Translations under genes and position numbers: made by a program | In this document: in pieces, positions 7,971-16,947 of the stretch | Position numbering within the stretch: position 1 is the stretch's first letter | Layout of the letters: each line of letters opens with the position of its first letter | Assembly (NCBI GenBank): GCA_934567355.1 | Contig: CAKTJC010000003.1 | Coordinates: 71,251-135,250, forward strand | DNA: 64,000 bases | Origin: an uncultured Oscillospiraceae bacterium | Lineage (GTDB): Bacteria > Bacillota > Clostridia > Oscillospirales > Oscillospiraceae | Reading direction: 5' to 3' | Notes under the pieces: generated by a model | The model's input: the letters and a program-made list of their open reading frames with translations, nothing else | What the model was told of the DNA's origin: nothing | Databases searched by the model: none

Positions 7971-10564
7971 TAGCCTTCCTCCGCGATCTGACGCTTGGCC
8001 ATCTGATAGAACAGACCCTTCTGTGCCATCAGCGATTCAAAATTTCCCTCTTCCTGAATGACGCCGTTGTTCAGCACCAGAATGCGGTCGCAGCTGCGGA
8101 CGGTGCTGAGCCGGTGGGCGATGACGATCCTGGTCGCGTGCATGGCGTCCAGGCTCCGGCAGACCTTGGCCTGGGTGGGGTTATCCAGGGCGGAGGTCGC
8201 CTCGTCGAAATAGATCACCTGCGGGTGATTCATGATGGCGCGGGCGATCAGAATGCGCTGCTGCTGACCGCCGGAGATGGTGTTGCCGGATTCGCTGAGC
8301 ACCGTCTGCAGCCCCATGGGCATCCGGTCGATGTCCGGCTTCAGCCCCACCGCCTCCACCACCGCGTTGACATCCTTCATGGTGGCGCCGGTGGAGGTGA
8401 TGGTGATATTGTCGTAAATGCTGCCTGCAATCAGCTTGCCGTCCTGGAGCACCACGCCCAGCTTTCGGCGCAGGGAGTGGGCGTCCATGCTGTTGATGTT
8501 GCGCCCGTCGTAGCGTACCTTGCCCTGGCTGGGCTGCTCGAAGCCCAGCAGGAGCTTGAGCAGTGTGGATTTGCCGCACCCGGAGGGGCCGACGATGGCA
8601 ACATACTCGCCCGGGCGGACACGGAAGGACACATCGTGCAGCACATTCCCGGTTTCGGGGGAGTAGGCGAAGCTCACATGCTCCAATTCTACGTTGCCCT
8701 CCAGGGACTGGACGATCTGCTTCTGGCCGCTGTCCTCCGGCGCTTCGTCCATGACGGGCTTCAGGCGCCGGTACAGGGGCTTCATGCGGTATACGGTGAT
8801 CACGCTGTTTACCAGCTGAAGCAGCGCCGCGGAGAAGGTGCCGAAGGCGGAGTTGAACGCCATGAAATTGCCGATGGAGATGCTCTGCTGCTTCTTCACA
8901 ATGATGAAATAGAGCACCATGGCAAACAGATAGCTTGCCGTCTCGCCGATGCAGTCCGAAAGAGTGGTGATCCGCCCCTCGCGGATGTTATAGCGCTGCT
9001 CTTCGGTAAAGGGGGTCAGGTATTCCAGAATCGCCCGCTCCTCCGCGCCGGCCATGCGGATCTTATCCACACCGCCCAGATACTGATAAAGCCGGGATAC
9101 TGCCCGTCCGTTGGCGTCTGCCTCCAGCGCCTCATAGCGCAGGGAGCGCATCTGCAGCAGCACCGTGAGCACGATGAATACCAGGGTCATGAGAAATGCC
9201 CACCCGGTCAGCGAGCCGGAATACTTGATCATCCGCCACAGATAGAACAGGGAAAATACCGATGCGAAGCCCGTGCTGACGATCTGGGTGGTCACCTGAG
9301 CGGCGCTTGCACCCGCCTGGGTCAGCCGCTGCGCCAGGTCGCCGCTGTCGTAGCGGCGGAAGAAGCTCTCCGGCAGCTGGAAAATGCGCCAGTAAACGGC
9401 ATTTTGCAGGTCGTAGTTCACGTGGCAGGAGATGGAATATTCCATCAGCTTTTTCACCATGGTGAAAAAGACGTTGCCCAGCATGAACGAGCCGATCAGC
9501 ACGCACAGCTGCACCACCATGCCGAAATCGCCCAGGGCGATGTATTCATCATAGATCTTCTGGTTCAGGGTCGGCTCCAGAATTCCAATCAGCGTCCCAG
9601 CCAGTCCCAGCAGCAGCACGCCCCGCAGCGCCCTGGAGGGGATGCTCTTTCTGCAGAACGAGAAGATCTGCTTGCCGGTGAGCTTCGTGCGGGGCAGCGC
9701 CCTTCCGATGCTGTAGGCCTTCGGCTCAATGCACTGTGCCGCGAAGGCAGTAAGGGGATATTCCCGCACCCCGTCGTACATCACATATTTTTTGCCTTTT
9801 TTGCGGTAGCAGGCAATGGGCTTGCCGTCCCGGGTGCCGAGGATGACGCCGCAGTCGCTGCGGTACCACTTCTGCTGCAGCACCACTTCCCGGCAGGTGA
9901 AATTGGAGATGCGGGCAACGTCGGGGATATGCATTGCCGCCGCGCCGCAGGCGAGAAGCTGCTGCTCCGGCACAAGCTCGATCCCCGCCGCCCGGCAGGC
10001 GCGGGCGATGATCTGGTAGTTTGCCGACCCCTGGGGCGCGGCGGCGGACTCGCTTTCGGCGATGCTGATGATGGTTGCAGCAATCTGTTCCGCCACGCCT
10101 CCTTTGGCGATTTCGGAGTGAACGACGAAGCCCTCGTCCTTCAGCGACAGTCCCAGATAAAATTCCTCCAGGCAGCGCTCGAAGCCCTCTTCCTGGAATT
10201 TGGGAATGTGATTGCGCTGAACGAAATTCTTCTGCAGCGGGATGGTGCTGCCGTCTTTGATATATTCCAGCTTTGCGGAGCCGGACTTTGGGACGACCAG
10301 AAATTTCCAGGTCTCAAATGCCGCATTGCGGTAGCAGCAGCCGGGGAAGAGCTCCCCTGTGCCTGCCTCCGCGATCCGCTTGCGGCGCTCCATCTTCCCC
10401 TTGCGCACCGGCACGAGATAGATGATCACGGCGCCCTGCGCTACGCGGTACAGATCCTCCGTGCGCTCGGTGAGCAGCGCTTCGGGGCTGGTCAGCTCCA
10501 GCGTCACCGTTTCCTGCGCAAACAGGGAATCATCGCTCAATGTAACATCCAGTTTTCTACTCAT
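7970..10564 (-). CDS. NHLM-type ABC exporter, ABC2 class (no peptidase domain)
   Basis: The 864-aa protein has a roughly 300-residue N-terminal region without clear catalytic residues, typical of the second ABC protein of NHLM (nitrile-hydratase-leader microcin) export systems. An ABC exporter membrane domain of about six helices follows (about 320-590). The C-terminal ATPase carries Walker A GPSGCGKST, signature SGGQQQR, Walker B VIYFDEAT and the switch His in IAHR. I chose ATG 10564 because it follows GGAGGAAGCC; a GTG five codons upstream lies inside the preceding stop region. It is 11 bases after the C39 exporter gene and probably pairs with it as a heterodimer or alternative exporter. 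Confidence 0.88.
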   Translation of the reverse strand: MSRKLDVTLSDDSLFAQETVTLELTSPEALLTERTEDLYRVAQGAVIIYLVPVRKGKMERRKRIAEAGTGELFPGCCYRNAAFETWKFLVVPKSGSAKLEYIKDGSTIPLQKNFVQRNHIPKFQEEGFERCLEEFYLGLSLKDEGFVVHSEIAKGGVAEQIAATIISIAESESAAAPQGSANYQIIARACRAAGIELVPEQQLLACGAAAMHIPDVARISNFTCREVVLQQKWYRSDCGVILGTRDGKPIACYRKKGKKYVMYDGVREYPLTAFAAQCIEPKAYSIGRALPRTKLTGKQIFSFCRKSIPSRALRGVLLLGLAGTLIGILEPTLNQKIYDEYIALGDFGMVVQLCVLIGSFMLGNVFFTMVKKLMEYSISCHVNYDLQNAVYWRIFQLPESFFRRYDSGDLAQRLTQAGASAAQVTTQIVSTGFASVFSLFYLWRMIKYSGSLTGWAFLMTLVFIVLTVLLQMRSLRYEALEADANGRAVSRLYQYLGGVDKIRMAGAEERAILEYLTPFTEEQRYNIREGRITTLSDCIGETASYLFAMVLYFIIVKKQQSISIGNFMAFNSAFGTFSAALLQLVNSVITVYRMKPLYRRLKPVMDEAPEDSGQKQIVQSLEGNVELEHVSFAYSPETGNVLHDVSFRVRPGEYVAIVGPSGCGKSTLLKLLLGFEQPSQGKVRYDGRNINSMDAHSLRRKLGVVLQDGKLIAGSIYDNITITSTGATMKDVNAVVEAVGLKPDIDRMPMGLQTVLSESGNTISGGQQQRILIARAIMNHPQVIYFDEATSALDNPTQAKVCRSLDAMHATRIVIAHRLSTVRSCDRILVLNNGVIQEEGNFESLMAQKGLFYQMAKRQIAEEG

Positions 10565-10575
10565 GGCTTCCTCCG

Positions 10576-12717
10576 TCACGCATTGGCGAAGCTGCGGTAG
10601 AAGCCGTCCTGCTTCAGCAGCTCGCGATGGGTGCCCCGCTGGACGATTTTTCCGTCCGCCATGGCAATGATCTCATTGCAGTCGCGCACGGCGCTGAGCC
10701 GGTGGGCGACCACGATGCAGGTGCAGCCCCGGGCGCGGATATTGTCCAGCACCTGCTTTTCCACGATCGGATCCAGTGCACTGGTGGCCTCGTCCATCAC
10801 CAGGATGGTGGGGTTGGTGGCCAGCGCCCGGGCGATCTCCATTCGCTGCCGCTGACCGCCGGAGAGGTTGGAGGCGTTTTCGGACAGCATAAAATCAAAG
10901 CCGCCGGGCTGCCGGAGAATGAAGTCGTAGATGCAGGCATCCCGCGATGCCTGCTCCATATCCTCCTCCGTCACTGCCGGATTCCACATGGACAGGTTAT
11001 CCCGGATGGTGCCGGAGAAAAGCGTGATCTTCTGGCTGACGGTGGAAATGCTGGCGTTCATCACGGCCTTGGCAATGGCCTCCGCCGGCTTGCCGTCGAA
11101 GAGCACCTGGCCACCCCAGGGCTGGTACAGGCCGCTGATGACCTTGGAAATGGTGGATTTGCCGCTGCCGGAGGCGCCGATAAAGGCAATGGATTCGCCG
11201 CTGTGCAGCGTAAAATGGAAATCCTCGATCAGCGGCGGCTTCAGGCGGCTGTAACCGAAGCTGACATTTTGCAGCGTGACCTCGCCGGAGAGCTTGCCGC
11301 AGACATCCTGCGCCTGCACCTCGGTGCGGTAGCAGGGGTCGATCTCGTGCTTTTCAATGTCCTCCACCCGCTGAATGTTGGATTTCGTGACCTGAAGGCT
11401 GCGGAAGAAGCCGACCACCGAATTCATGGGTGCGCAGAAGGAATCAAACAGCGCATTATACGCCGTGAGCATGCCCACCGTCATGTCGCCCCGGATGACC
11501 AGCCAGCCGCCCAGCAGGAGCAGCGCCACGTCTGCCAGCTTCCCGACGGCTTCGGGGATGCCGCCTACCAGCTGCTGGAAGCGGCTGAGTTTTTGCTCCA
11601 GCTCTGCGTTCTTTGCCTGGTGTCCCAGGATGCGGGCGCTGTATTCCGTCTCCACGCCGGAGGCCTTGATGGTATCAGTGATGTTCAGCCCAGCGCACAC
11701 TGCGCCGTAGAGCTTGCCGCCGGTCATCTGCATCTTGATGGTGGATTCCGCCACCGTCTTGTTGCCGATGAGTACGATCGCCGTGCAGATGACGATCTGG
11801 ATGACGCCCACCAGGGTCATCTGCCAGCTGTACAGGAAGAGGATCGCCAGGTAAAACACGGCGATGAGGATATTCAGGAAGGTCTCGGCAAAGTCGCCTG
11901 CCAGGAAATTATCCACATCGGTGTTGTTCTGAATGCGCGAGACCAGGTCGCCGGTGTAGCGCTGGTCAAAGAAGCTGATGGGCAGCCGGAACATATGGTT
12001 CAGGAACTGCCTGCCGGAGAGGGTGCACATCACGCTCTTCAGCTTTTGCAGCAGCACGCCCCGGTAATAGGACAGGGCGATCTTGAAAAGAACGCAGCCG
12101 CCCATGAACACGAGGATCTTGGTCAGCCAGTCCGTATAGCCGTTGCACAGTACGTCGTCGATAAACGCCTGGGACAGCACCGGCAGGATCAGCCCCGGGA
12201 AGAACAGCAGCAGCCCCACATACACCAGCTTGAACAGGATCCCGCCGCGGCCGCGCAGCCGCCGCCGCAAAAAGGGCATAAAGGTGCCCTGCTTCTTTTC
12301 CTTCCGGAATTCCGCCGTGGGGGCAAAGGTCAGCACCACGCCGGTGAAGCCCTCATCCAGCTCCTGTATGGTCAGCTTGCGGTGCCCCACCGCCGGGTCA
12401 TTGAGGTAGGCATGCTTGCCGCGGATGCCTTCAAACACCACGAAGTGGTTGAAATTCCAGTGGATGATGGAGGGAACGGGGAGCTTTTTCAGCCCGTCCA
12501 GCTCCTTGCGGTAGCCGTGGCATTCAAAGCCGTATTTCTTTGCCGCCCGCATAATGTTGCCTGCCACGCAGCCATCCCGGGACACGCCGGTCTCCACCCG
12601 CATTTTTTCCAGCGGGATATGCTTGCCGTAGTGAGCAAAGATCATTGCCAGGGACGCCGCGCCGCACTCCGTCGCCTCCATCTGGAAGATGGTGGGCGTT
12701 TTCACATAGTGCTTCAT
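10576..12717 (-). CDS. NHLM-type ABC exporter with C39 peptidase domain (ABC1)
   Basis: The 713-aa protein is a peptidase-containing ABC transporter. Residues 1-140 form a C39 double-glycine leader peptidase with the full triad Cys18 (TECGAAS), His91 (NHFVVF) and Asp107 (NDP). The membrane domain follows (about 160-440), then an ATPase with Walker A GASGSGKST, signature LSGGQRQR and Walker B ILVMDEAT. Such proteins cut a GG-type leader off a substrate and export the mature part. ATG 12717 overlaps the stop of the HlyD gene by four bases (ATGA) and has the RBS GGGAGGG. A functional peptidase implies a GG-leader cargo, but none is seen in this window. Confidence 0.92.
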   Translation of the reverse strand: MKHYVKTPTIFQMEATECGAASLAMIFAHYGKHIPLEKMRVETGVSRDGCVAGNIMRAAKKYGFECHGYRKELDGLKKLPVPSIIHWNFNHFVVFEGIRGKHAYLNDPAVGHRKLTIQELDEGFTGVVLTFAPTAEFRKEKKQGTFMPFLRRRLRGRGGILFKLVYVGLLLFFPGLILPVLSQAFIDDVLCNGYTDWLTKILVFMGGCVLFKIALSYYRGVLLQKLKSVMCTLSGRQFLNHMFRLPISFFDQRYTGDLVSRIQNNTDVDNFLAGDFAETFLNILIAVFYLAILFLYSWQMTLVGVIQIVICTAIVLIGNKTVAESTIKMQMTGGKLYGAVCAGLNITDTIKASGVETEYSARILGHQAKNAELEQKLSRFQQLVGGIPEAVGKLADVALLLLGGWLVIRGDMTVGMLTAYNALFDSFCAPMNSVVGFFRSLQVTKSNIQRVEDIEKHEIDPCYRTEVQAQDVCGKLSGEVTLQNVSFGYSRLKPPLIEDFHFTLHSGESIAFIGASGSGKSTISKVISGLYQPWGGQVLFDGKPAEAIAKAVMNASISTVSQKITLFSGTIRDNLSMWNPAVTEEDMEQASRDACIYDFILRQPGGFDFMLSENASNLSGGQRQRMEIARALATNPTILVMDEATSALDPIVEKQVLDNIRARGCTCIVVAHRLSAVRDCNEIIAMADGKIVQRGTHRELLKQDGFYRSFANA

Positions 12718-13559
12718 CGCTTGCCCTCCCACAGGTCGATGACCCGCTCAAACAGCTTCTCAATGGGGCGCACCTGCTTGGTGATGATCTTGACGCTGCA
12801 AATATCCCGGTTGTTGACGCTCAGTGTTTCCCCCCGGGAATTCGACCAGAAATAGCCGCTGGCGGAGCGATCGCTGGGAAACAGCTCACAGGTCACGGCG
12901 GTGACCGCCTTTCCGTCCGAGGAAAAGGCGTTGGACAGGTTGTTTTCGCTGCCCAGCACATTGCTCTGGGCGGAGGTGGAAGCCGCACCGGCGTCGATGT
13001 TGATGACTCTGCCCACCATGTGGCCATAGCTCTTGCTGTCCGAAGAGGACAGGGATATGTAGGCATAGTCCCCCCGGCTGACCTTCTGGGCATCCGTGGT
13101 GGCCACATAGCAGACCACCACCTGCTGCGCCCGGGTGTTGGGCGAGACGCGCAGCACCTCGCTGTTCTGGGTAATTGCGCTGCCCTCCGGCTTGATGATC
13201 TGGCTGACATAGCCCACCTGATCGGAGATGATCTGCTGAGGCTCGCCCCGCTCGGTCTCGATTTCCATCAGCACATCCTCTTCGTAAATTTTATCCCCCG
13301 GTGCCACATATACCCGGGTCACCTTCCCGGCAGCGTTGGTATAAACTGCATTGGTGCCGTCCGGCGATGCCACGATGCCCGCCGTGGTGATGGTCTCGGG
13401 GATGCGGCCGATGAAAGCCCACACCACCGTTACCGCCACGATCAGCGTTGCGCCCAGCAGCGCCAGCCAAGACAGGGGCGACGAGATCTTCAGCATGGTA
13501 TCCAGCTGATCGGGGGACGAGATCCGTTCCAGGGATGATTTACGGTAAAGCTCTGCCAT
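12714..13559 (-). CDS. HlyD-family membrane fusion protein of NHLM-type export system
   Basis: The 281-aa protein has a short cytoplasmic N-terminus, one membrane helix (about 30-52) and a biotinyl-lipoyl-like hairpin with GKVTRVYVAPGDKI and VLMEIET, as in HlyD adaptors. It is short and lacks a long coiled coil, which suits a single-membrane Gram-positive cell and the NHLM adaptor subfamily. ATG 13559 has the RBS AGAGGA. The stop overlaps the C39 exporter start. It should join the exporter in the cytoplasmic membrane and guide cargo through the wall side. Confidence 0.88.
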   Translation of the reverse strand: MAELYRKSSLERISSPDQLDTMLKISSPLSWLALLGATLIVAVTVVWAFIGRIPETITTAGIVASPDGTNAVYTNAAGKVTRVYVAPGDKIYEEDVLMEIETERGEPQQIISDQVGYVSQIIKPEGSAITQNSEVLRVSPNTRAQQVVVCYVATTDAQKVSRGDYAYISLSSSDSKSYGHMVGRVINIDAGAASTSAQSNVLGSENNLSNAFSSDGKAVTAVTCELFPSDRSASGYFWSNSRGETLSVNNRDICSVKIITKQVRPIEKLFERVIDLWEGKR

Positions 13560-13586
13560 GATTGGTTCCTCTTTTCTGCCTGATTT

Positions 13587-14111
13587 TTATTCCCGGTATC
13601 CCAGGGAGACCTGGGACAGCTCCTGAAGCCGCTTCATTGCGCGGAAGAGCTGAACCCGCACATTGGACTCCGTCATTTTCAGCCGCTGCGCGATCTGCGA
13701 GGAGTTCAGCTCGGTAAAATACTTCAGCACGACGATCTGCTTCTGCCGCTCCGGCAGCATTTCCAGCGCCTTGGCCAGCCACTTCCGCTCTTCTTCCGCC
13801 TCCATTGCCTGCTCCAGCGGCGCATCGTCAGAGGCTGTAAAATCCATGTAATCCTCCACATCCTCAAATGCGCGGTGATCCCGGAGGTAGTTTTTGTACC
13901 GGCTGTTTACGATCACATACAGCCAGGTCTTCAGGGATGCCTTCCCGGCGTCAAAAGCCGGCAGCTGCCGGTAGCAGTATTCAAATATACTGGACGCCAG
14001 ATCCTCCGCATCGTGGAAATTTCCGATCTTTGTGTTCAAATAGTTGACGACCTGCTGATAATACGTCCGGTAAAGCTCTTCAAACTGGCAAGTCAGTTCT
14101 GCCTGCTGCAC
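13587..14111 (-). CDS. ECF-type RNA polymerase sigma factor
   Basis: The 174-aa protein shows sigma region 2 (YYQQVVNYL...DAEDLASSIFEYCYR, TWLYVIVNSRYKNYLR) and region 4 (LPERQKQIVVLKYFTELNSSQIAQRLKMTESNVRVQLFRAMKRL), with the usual acidic linker between. I chose GTG 14111 because GGAGAGG sits about nine bases upstream. An in-frame ATG at 14156 would add 15 residues but lacks a ribosome site. It is the first gene after the operon promoter, so it may drive a distant regulon, possibly including the missing cargo genes. No anti-sigma factor gene is adjacent; the STAS protein may belong to that control layer. Confidence 0.88.
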   Translation of the reverse strand: MQQAELTCQFEELYRTYYQQVVNYLNTKIGNFHDAEDLASSIFEYCYRQLPAFDAGKASLKTWLYVIVNSRYKNYLRDHRAFEDVEDYMDFTASDDAPLEQAMEAEEERKWLAKALEMLPERQKQIVVLKYFTELNSSQIAQRLKMTESNVRVQLFRAMKRLQELSQVSLGYRE

Positions 14112-14206
14112 CTTGGCTGCCCCCTCTCCTGCTGTAAAACTGCCGCAAATATGCATAAATTTTCATTAAAATGCTCTTGCACGCAATTGCTTCACAAATC
14201 GTTCAC

Positions 14207-14236
14207 ATTATACCATATTGATTCTTTTCACGTCAA
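14207..14236 (-). promoter_or_regulatory. Sigma-A promoter of the export/phospho-signalling operon
   Basis: Reading on the minus strand, a -35 TTGACG (14231-14236) is followed after 18 bases by a perfect -10 TATAAT (14207-14212). Transcription should begin near 14199, leaving a leader of about 90 bases to the GTG start of the sigma gene. No equally good promoter was seen inside the following 13 kb, although GC-rich internal promoters could be missed. Confidence 0.8.
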
Positions 14237-14329
14237 TAAAATGGGATTGTGTTTTTGAGAGAAAAGTATTTTTGTGCAAAATGACATATTTCGACACATG
14301 TAGAATCAGCCGGATGACCGGCAGAAGAC

Positions 14330-14362
14330 AAAAATGCCCCCGGCTCCACAGGAGCCGGGGGC
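14330..14362 (-). terminator. Intrinsic terminator after the CUT1 sugar transporter operon
   Basis: A perfect 12-bp GC-rich stem (14336-14347 with 14351-14362) has a three-base loop and is followed on the minus strand by five U residues (14330-14334). It ends the binding-protein transcript and insulates it from the sigma-factor promoter. Confidence 0.9.
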
Positions 14363-14396
14363 GAAGGTTTTTACAGGAGATATTCAGAAAAGCGGA

Positions 14397-16025
14397 TTAC
14401 GGGAGCATGTCAGAATCGCCGAAGTATTCTTCCCACTTCTCGGCGCGCTCTTCCATGATGTCGCGGCCGCCGGCTGCCATGTAGTCCTCGAAGAACTCGT
14501 CCCAAACCTTGTCGAAGTCGGCCACGGGGGCGACGACGGCCTGGTCGAAGACCTGGTCACGCTTGGAGGACAGGGTGTCGCCGATGCCGGCTTCGGCATC
14601 GATGCCGCCCACGTTGACGTTCTTTGCCTTGCGGGCGTCGGTCTGTGCGTAGATGTCGGCCTGCTCAACCAGCTCGGGATCGATTTCGGCATAGCCGTAG
14701 GCCTTGGAAATGCGGGTCAGCTCTTCGTCGCCCAGGTTCAGGCCGTTGCAGGTGATGGTGTAGTCGATGTTCATGCCGGAGTTCATGATGGCGTCGCCGG
14801 TTGCGGGGATGATCTTGATGGCGCCGGACTCCAGAACCTCATGGGTCACGCCCTCGTCGCCCATCTGCAGGTAGGCGATCACATCGGGCTGGGAGATGAA
14901 GTCCAGATACAGCAGGGAAGCCACAGGCTCGTCGTTGGTCAGGGGGAAGAAGATCTTGCGGTCGCCTGCGGTGCTGGAGACGAACTTGGTGTGGGTGCCC
15001 TTGGAATCAGTGAAGGGATCGATGGCGACAAACTTTGCATCCTCGCCCACATTGCGGACCAGGTTGGCATTGATGCTGTCGGTGCCGTTACGGAAAGGAT
15101 AGTCCCAGTTGTGGGTGAAAGCGCCCACGTAGCCGGCCTTCATGTTGTCGTCCTCGGTGGTGTCGCCGCTGCCGTACAGGGCGAAGTTGTTCCACAGCAG
15201 GCCGTCGTTGTACCACTTGTTCAGCAGGCGGACGGCTTCCTTGGTGCCGTTCTGGGTCAGCTTTCTGTCATCGAAGCCGTTGACGAAGAACTCACGGTCG
15301 GAAATGTCGGGATCGATGAAGGACTCAATCAGGGTGGCGGCACGCCAGCCCACGTCGTAGCTCACGGAGTAGGGAACGACCTTGCTGGCGTCGTCGATGC
15401 CGGGCAGCTCGGAGGCTCTCTCCTTGAAGGCGTACAGCATGGCTTCGAACTCTTCGGTGGTGGTGGGAGCTTCCAGGCCCAGAGTGTCCAGCCAGTCCTG
15501 ACGGACGAAGGTCAGCACGCGGTTGGAGGTGGCCAGCTTGCCCTCGATGGCCCACAGATGGCCGTCAACGGGGTCGCGATCCCACCAGATGTTGGTGTCG
15601 CCCAGCCAGTTCCACAGGTTGGGGAGCAGCTCCTTGTTCTCTTCCAGCAGGTCGGACAGGTTCATCACGCCGCCCATGTCTGCATAGGTCTGGATGGTGG
15701 GGAAGCTGTAGGTCACGCAGATGTCGGGAGCCTTCTGGGCGGCCAGCAGGTTGTTGATTTCCTCAACCTCGGTCCAGCGGGGCACCTTGACGAATTCCAC
15801 TTCGACATTGTGCTTTTCCAGCATGCCCTTCTTGATGTACTCGGTGTACATGTTGTTGGTGGGGTCGGAGCCGCCGTCATTGCCGCGGTCGTAGACCTCA
15901 ACGGTGATGTGGCGGGTGGTGGTGAACTTGCCGTCCACGATTTCCGCTTCTTCTGCATGGGCAACCAGAGCGAAGGACATGACCATCGCCACGGCCAGCA
16001 GCAGAGCAACCAGTTTCTTTGCCAT
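14397..16025 (-). CDS. Extracellular sugar-binding protein of CUT1 ABC transporter
   Basis: The 542-aa protein starts with a Sec signal peptide ending near AHA-EE. It continues as a large family-1 type extracellular solute-binding protein of the sort paired with LplB/YtcP-like permeases (typical length 500-560). There is no lipobox Cys after the signal, unlike most Gram-positive binding proteins, so anchoring is unclear. The RBS is AAGGAGG. Gene order with two permeases but no ATPase is usual for CUT1 systems, which borrow a shared MsmX-like ATPase. Linkage to GH115 and GH43 suggests glucuronic-acid-decorated xylo-oligosaccharides as ligand; this is inferred from context. Confidence 0.88.
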   Translation of the reverse strand: MAKKLVALLLAVAMVMSFALVAHAEEAEIVDGKFTTTRHITVEVYDRGNDGGSDPTNNMYTEYIKKGMLEKHNVEVEFVKVPRWTEVEEINNLLAAQKAPDICVTYSFPTIQTYADMGGVMNLSDLLEENKELLPNLWNWLGDTNIWWDRDPVDGHLWAIEGKLATSNRVLTFVRQDWLDTLGLEAPTTTEEFEAMLYAFKERASELPGIDDASKVVPYSVSYDVGWRAATLIESFIDPDISDREFFVNGFDDRKLTQNGTKEAVRLLNKWYNDGLLWNNFALYGSGDTTEDDNMKAGYVGAFTHNWDYPFRNGTDSINANLVRNVGEDAKFVAIDPFTDSKGTHTKFVSSTAGDRKIFFPLTNDEPVASLLYLDFISQPDVIAYLQMGDEGVTHEVLESGAIKIIPATGDAIMNSGMNIDYTITCNGLNLGDEELTRISKAYGYAEIDPELVEQADIYAQTDARKAKNVNVGGIDAEAGIGDTLSSKRDQVFDQAVVAPVADFDKVWDEFFEDYMAAGGRDIMEERAEKWEEYFGDSDMLP

Positions 16026-16071
16026 TTGTGTTTCCTCCTTAATAATGTATGAATGATCGGGCGCTGCCCGG

Positions 16072-16947
16072 TTATTCCTTCACGGCACCCATGGTCACGC
16101 CATGGATGAAGTACTTCTGCAGCCAGGGGTAGATGCACAGGATGGGAATGGTGGAGAACATGACGATGGCCGCCTTCAGCGATGCGGACAGGCCGGGAGA
16201 GGAGAAGCCCTCCTGGGTGGCGATCTCCACGGAGTTGATGTTGTTGACCACGTTGTACAGCAGCAGCTGCAGGGGATAGAACTCGGGCAGCTTCATGTAC
16301 ATCAGGGCGTCGGAGTAGCCGTTCCACCGGCCCACGGCGTAGAACAGCGCCAGGGTCGCCATCACGGGGGTGGACAGGGGCACGTAGATCTTGACCAGGA
16401 TCTGGACGATGGACGCGCCGTCGATCTCCGCCGACTCCCGTAAGCTCTCCGGGATGCCGTAGAAGAAGCTTCGCATGATGATCATGTTGTACACGCTCAG
16501 GCAGCTGGGGACGATCAGAACCAGGGGATTATCCAGCAGGTTCAGATTCTGCATCAGCAGGTAGTTGGGAATGGTGCCCGCGTTGAAGAACATGGTGATG
16601 GTGATGAAGATATTGATGATGCCGCGGCCGCGGAGCTGACGGAAGATCAGGGGATAGGCGCACAGGATGGTCATGGTCAGGCTCAGCAGAGTGCACACCA
16701 CGGTGAGGAACACCGTCCAGAAGAAGGCGCGGACATATTTGGGATCCTTCAGCACGGTGAGGTAGGCGTCGAAATTGAAGCCCTTCGGCCACAGGCTGAC
16801 CTCATGCCGCACCAGATAATCGGTGCCGCTGAGGGACTTGGCCAGCAGATGGATCATGGGCAGCAGGCAGATCGCGCCGACGATCACGCACGACAGCACG
16901 AAGCACCAGTCGCCGATCTTGGAGGAGGTGGATTTTACGTTTCTCAT
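16072..16947 (-). CDS. CUT1 ABC sugar permease (MalG/YtcP-like)
   Basis: The 291-aa protein has six predicted membrane helices and the EAA loop SAEIDGASIVQILVKIYVPL, which docks the ATPase. The end GVTMGAVKE is typical of the YtcP/LplC branch. Its ATG shares one base with the stop of the partner permease (TAATG), so the two subunits are translated together. It forms the heterodimeric channel for the binding protein encoded downstream. Confidence 0.92.
   Translation of the reverse strand: MRNVKSTSSKIGDWCFVLSCVIVGAICLLPMIHLLAKSLSGTDYLVRHEVSLWPKGFNFDAYLTVLKDPKYVRAFFWTVFLTVVCTLLSLTMTILCAYPLIFRQLRGRGIINIFITITMFFNAGTIPNYLLMQNLNLLDNPLVLIVPSCLSVYNMIIMRSFFYGIPESLRESAEIDGASIVQILVKIYVPLSTPVMATLALFYAVGRWNGYSDALMYMKLPEFYPLQLLLYNVVNNINSVEIATQEGFSSPGLSASLKAAIVMFSTIPILCIYPWLQKYFIHGVTMGAVKE

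Noticed and set aside
7964-12855. Two long plus-strand frames (878 and 742 codons) opposite the ABC exporters
   Set aside because: They mirror the ATPase domains on the other strand and have no known motifs or ribosome sites.
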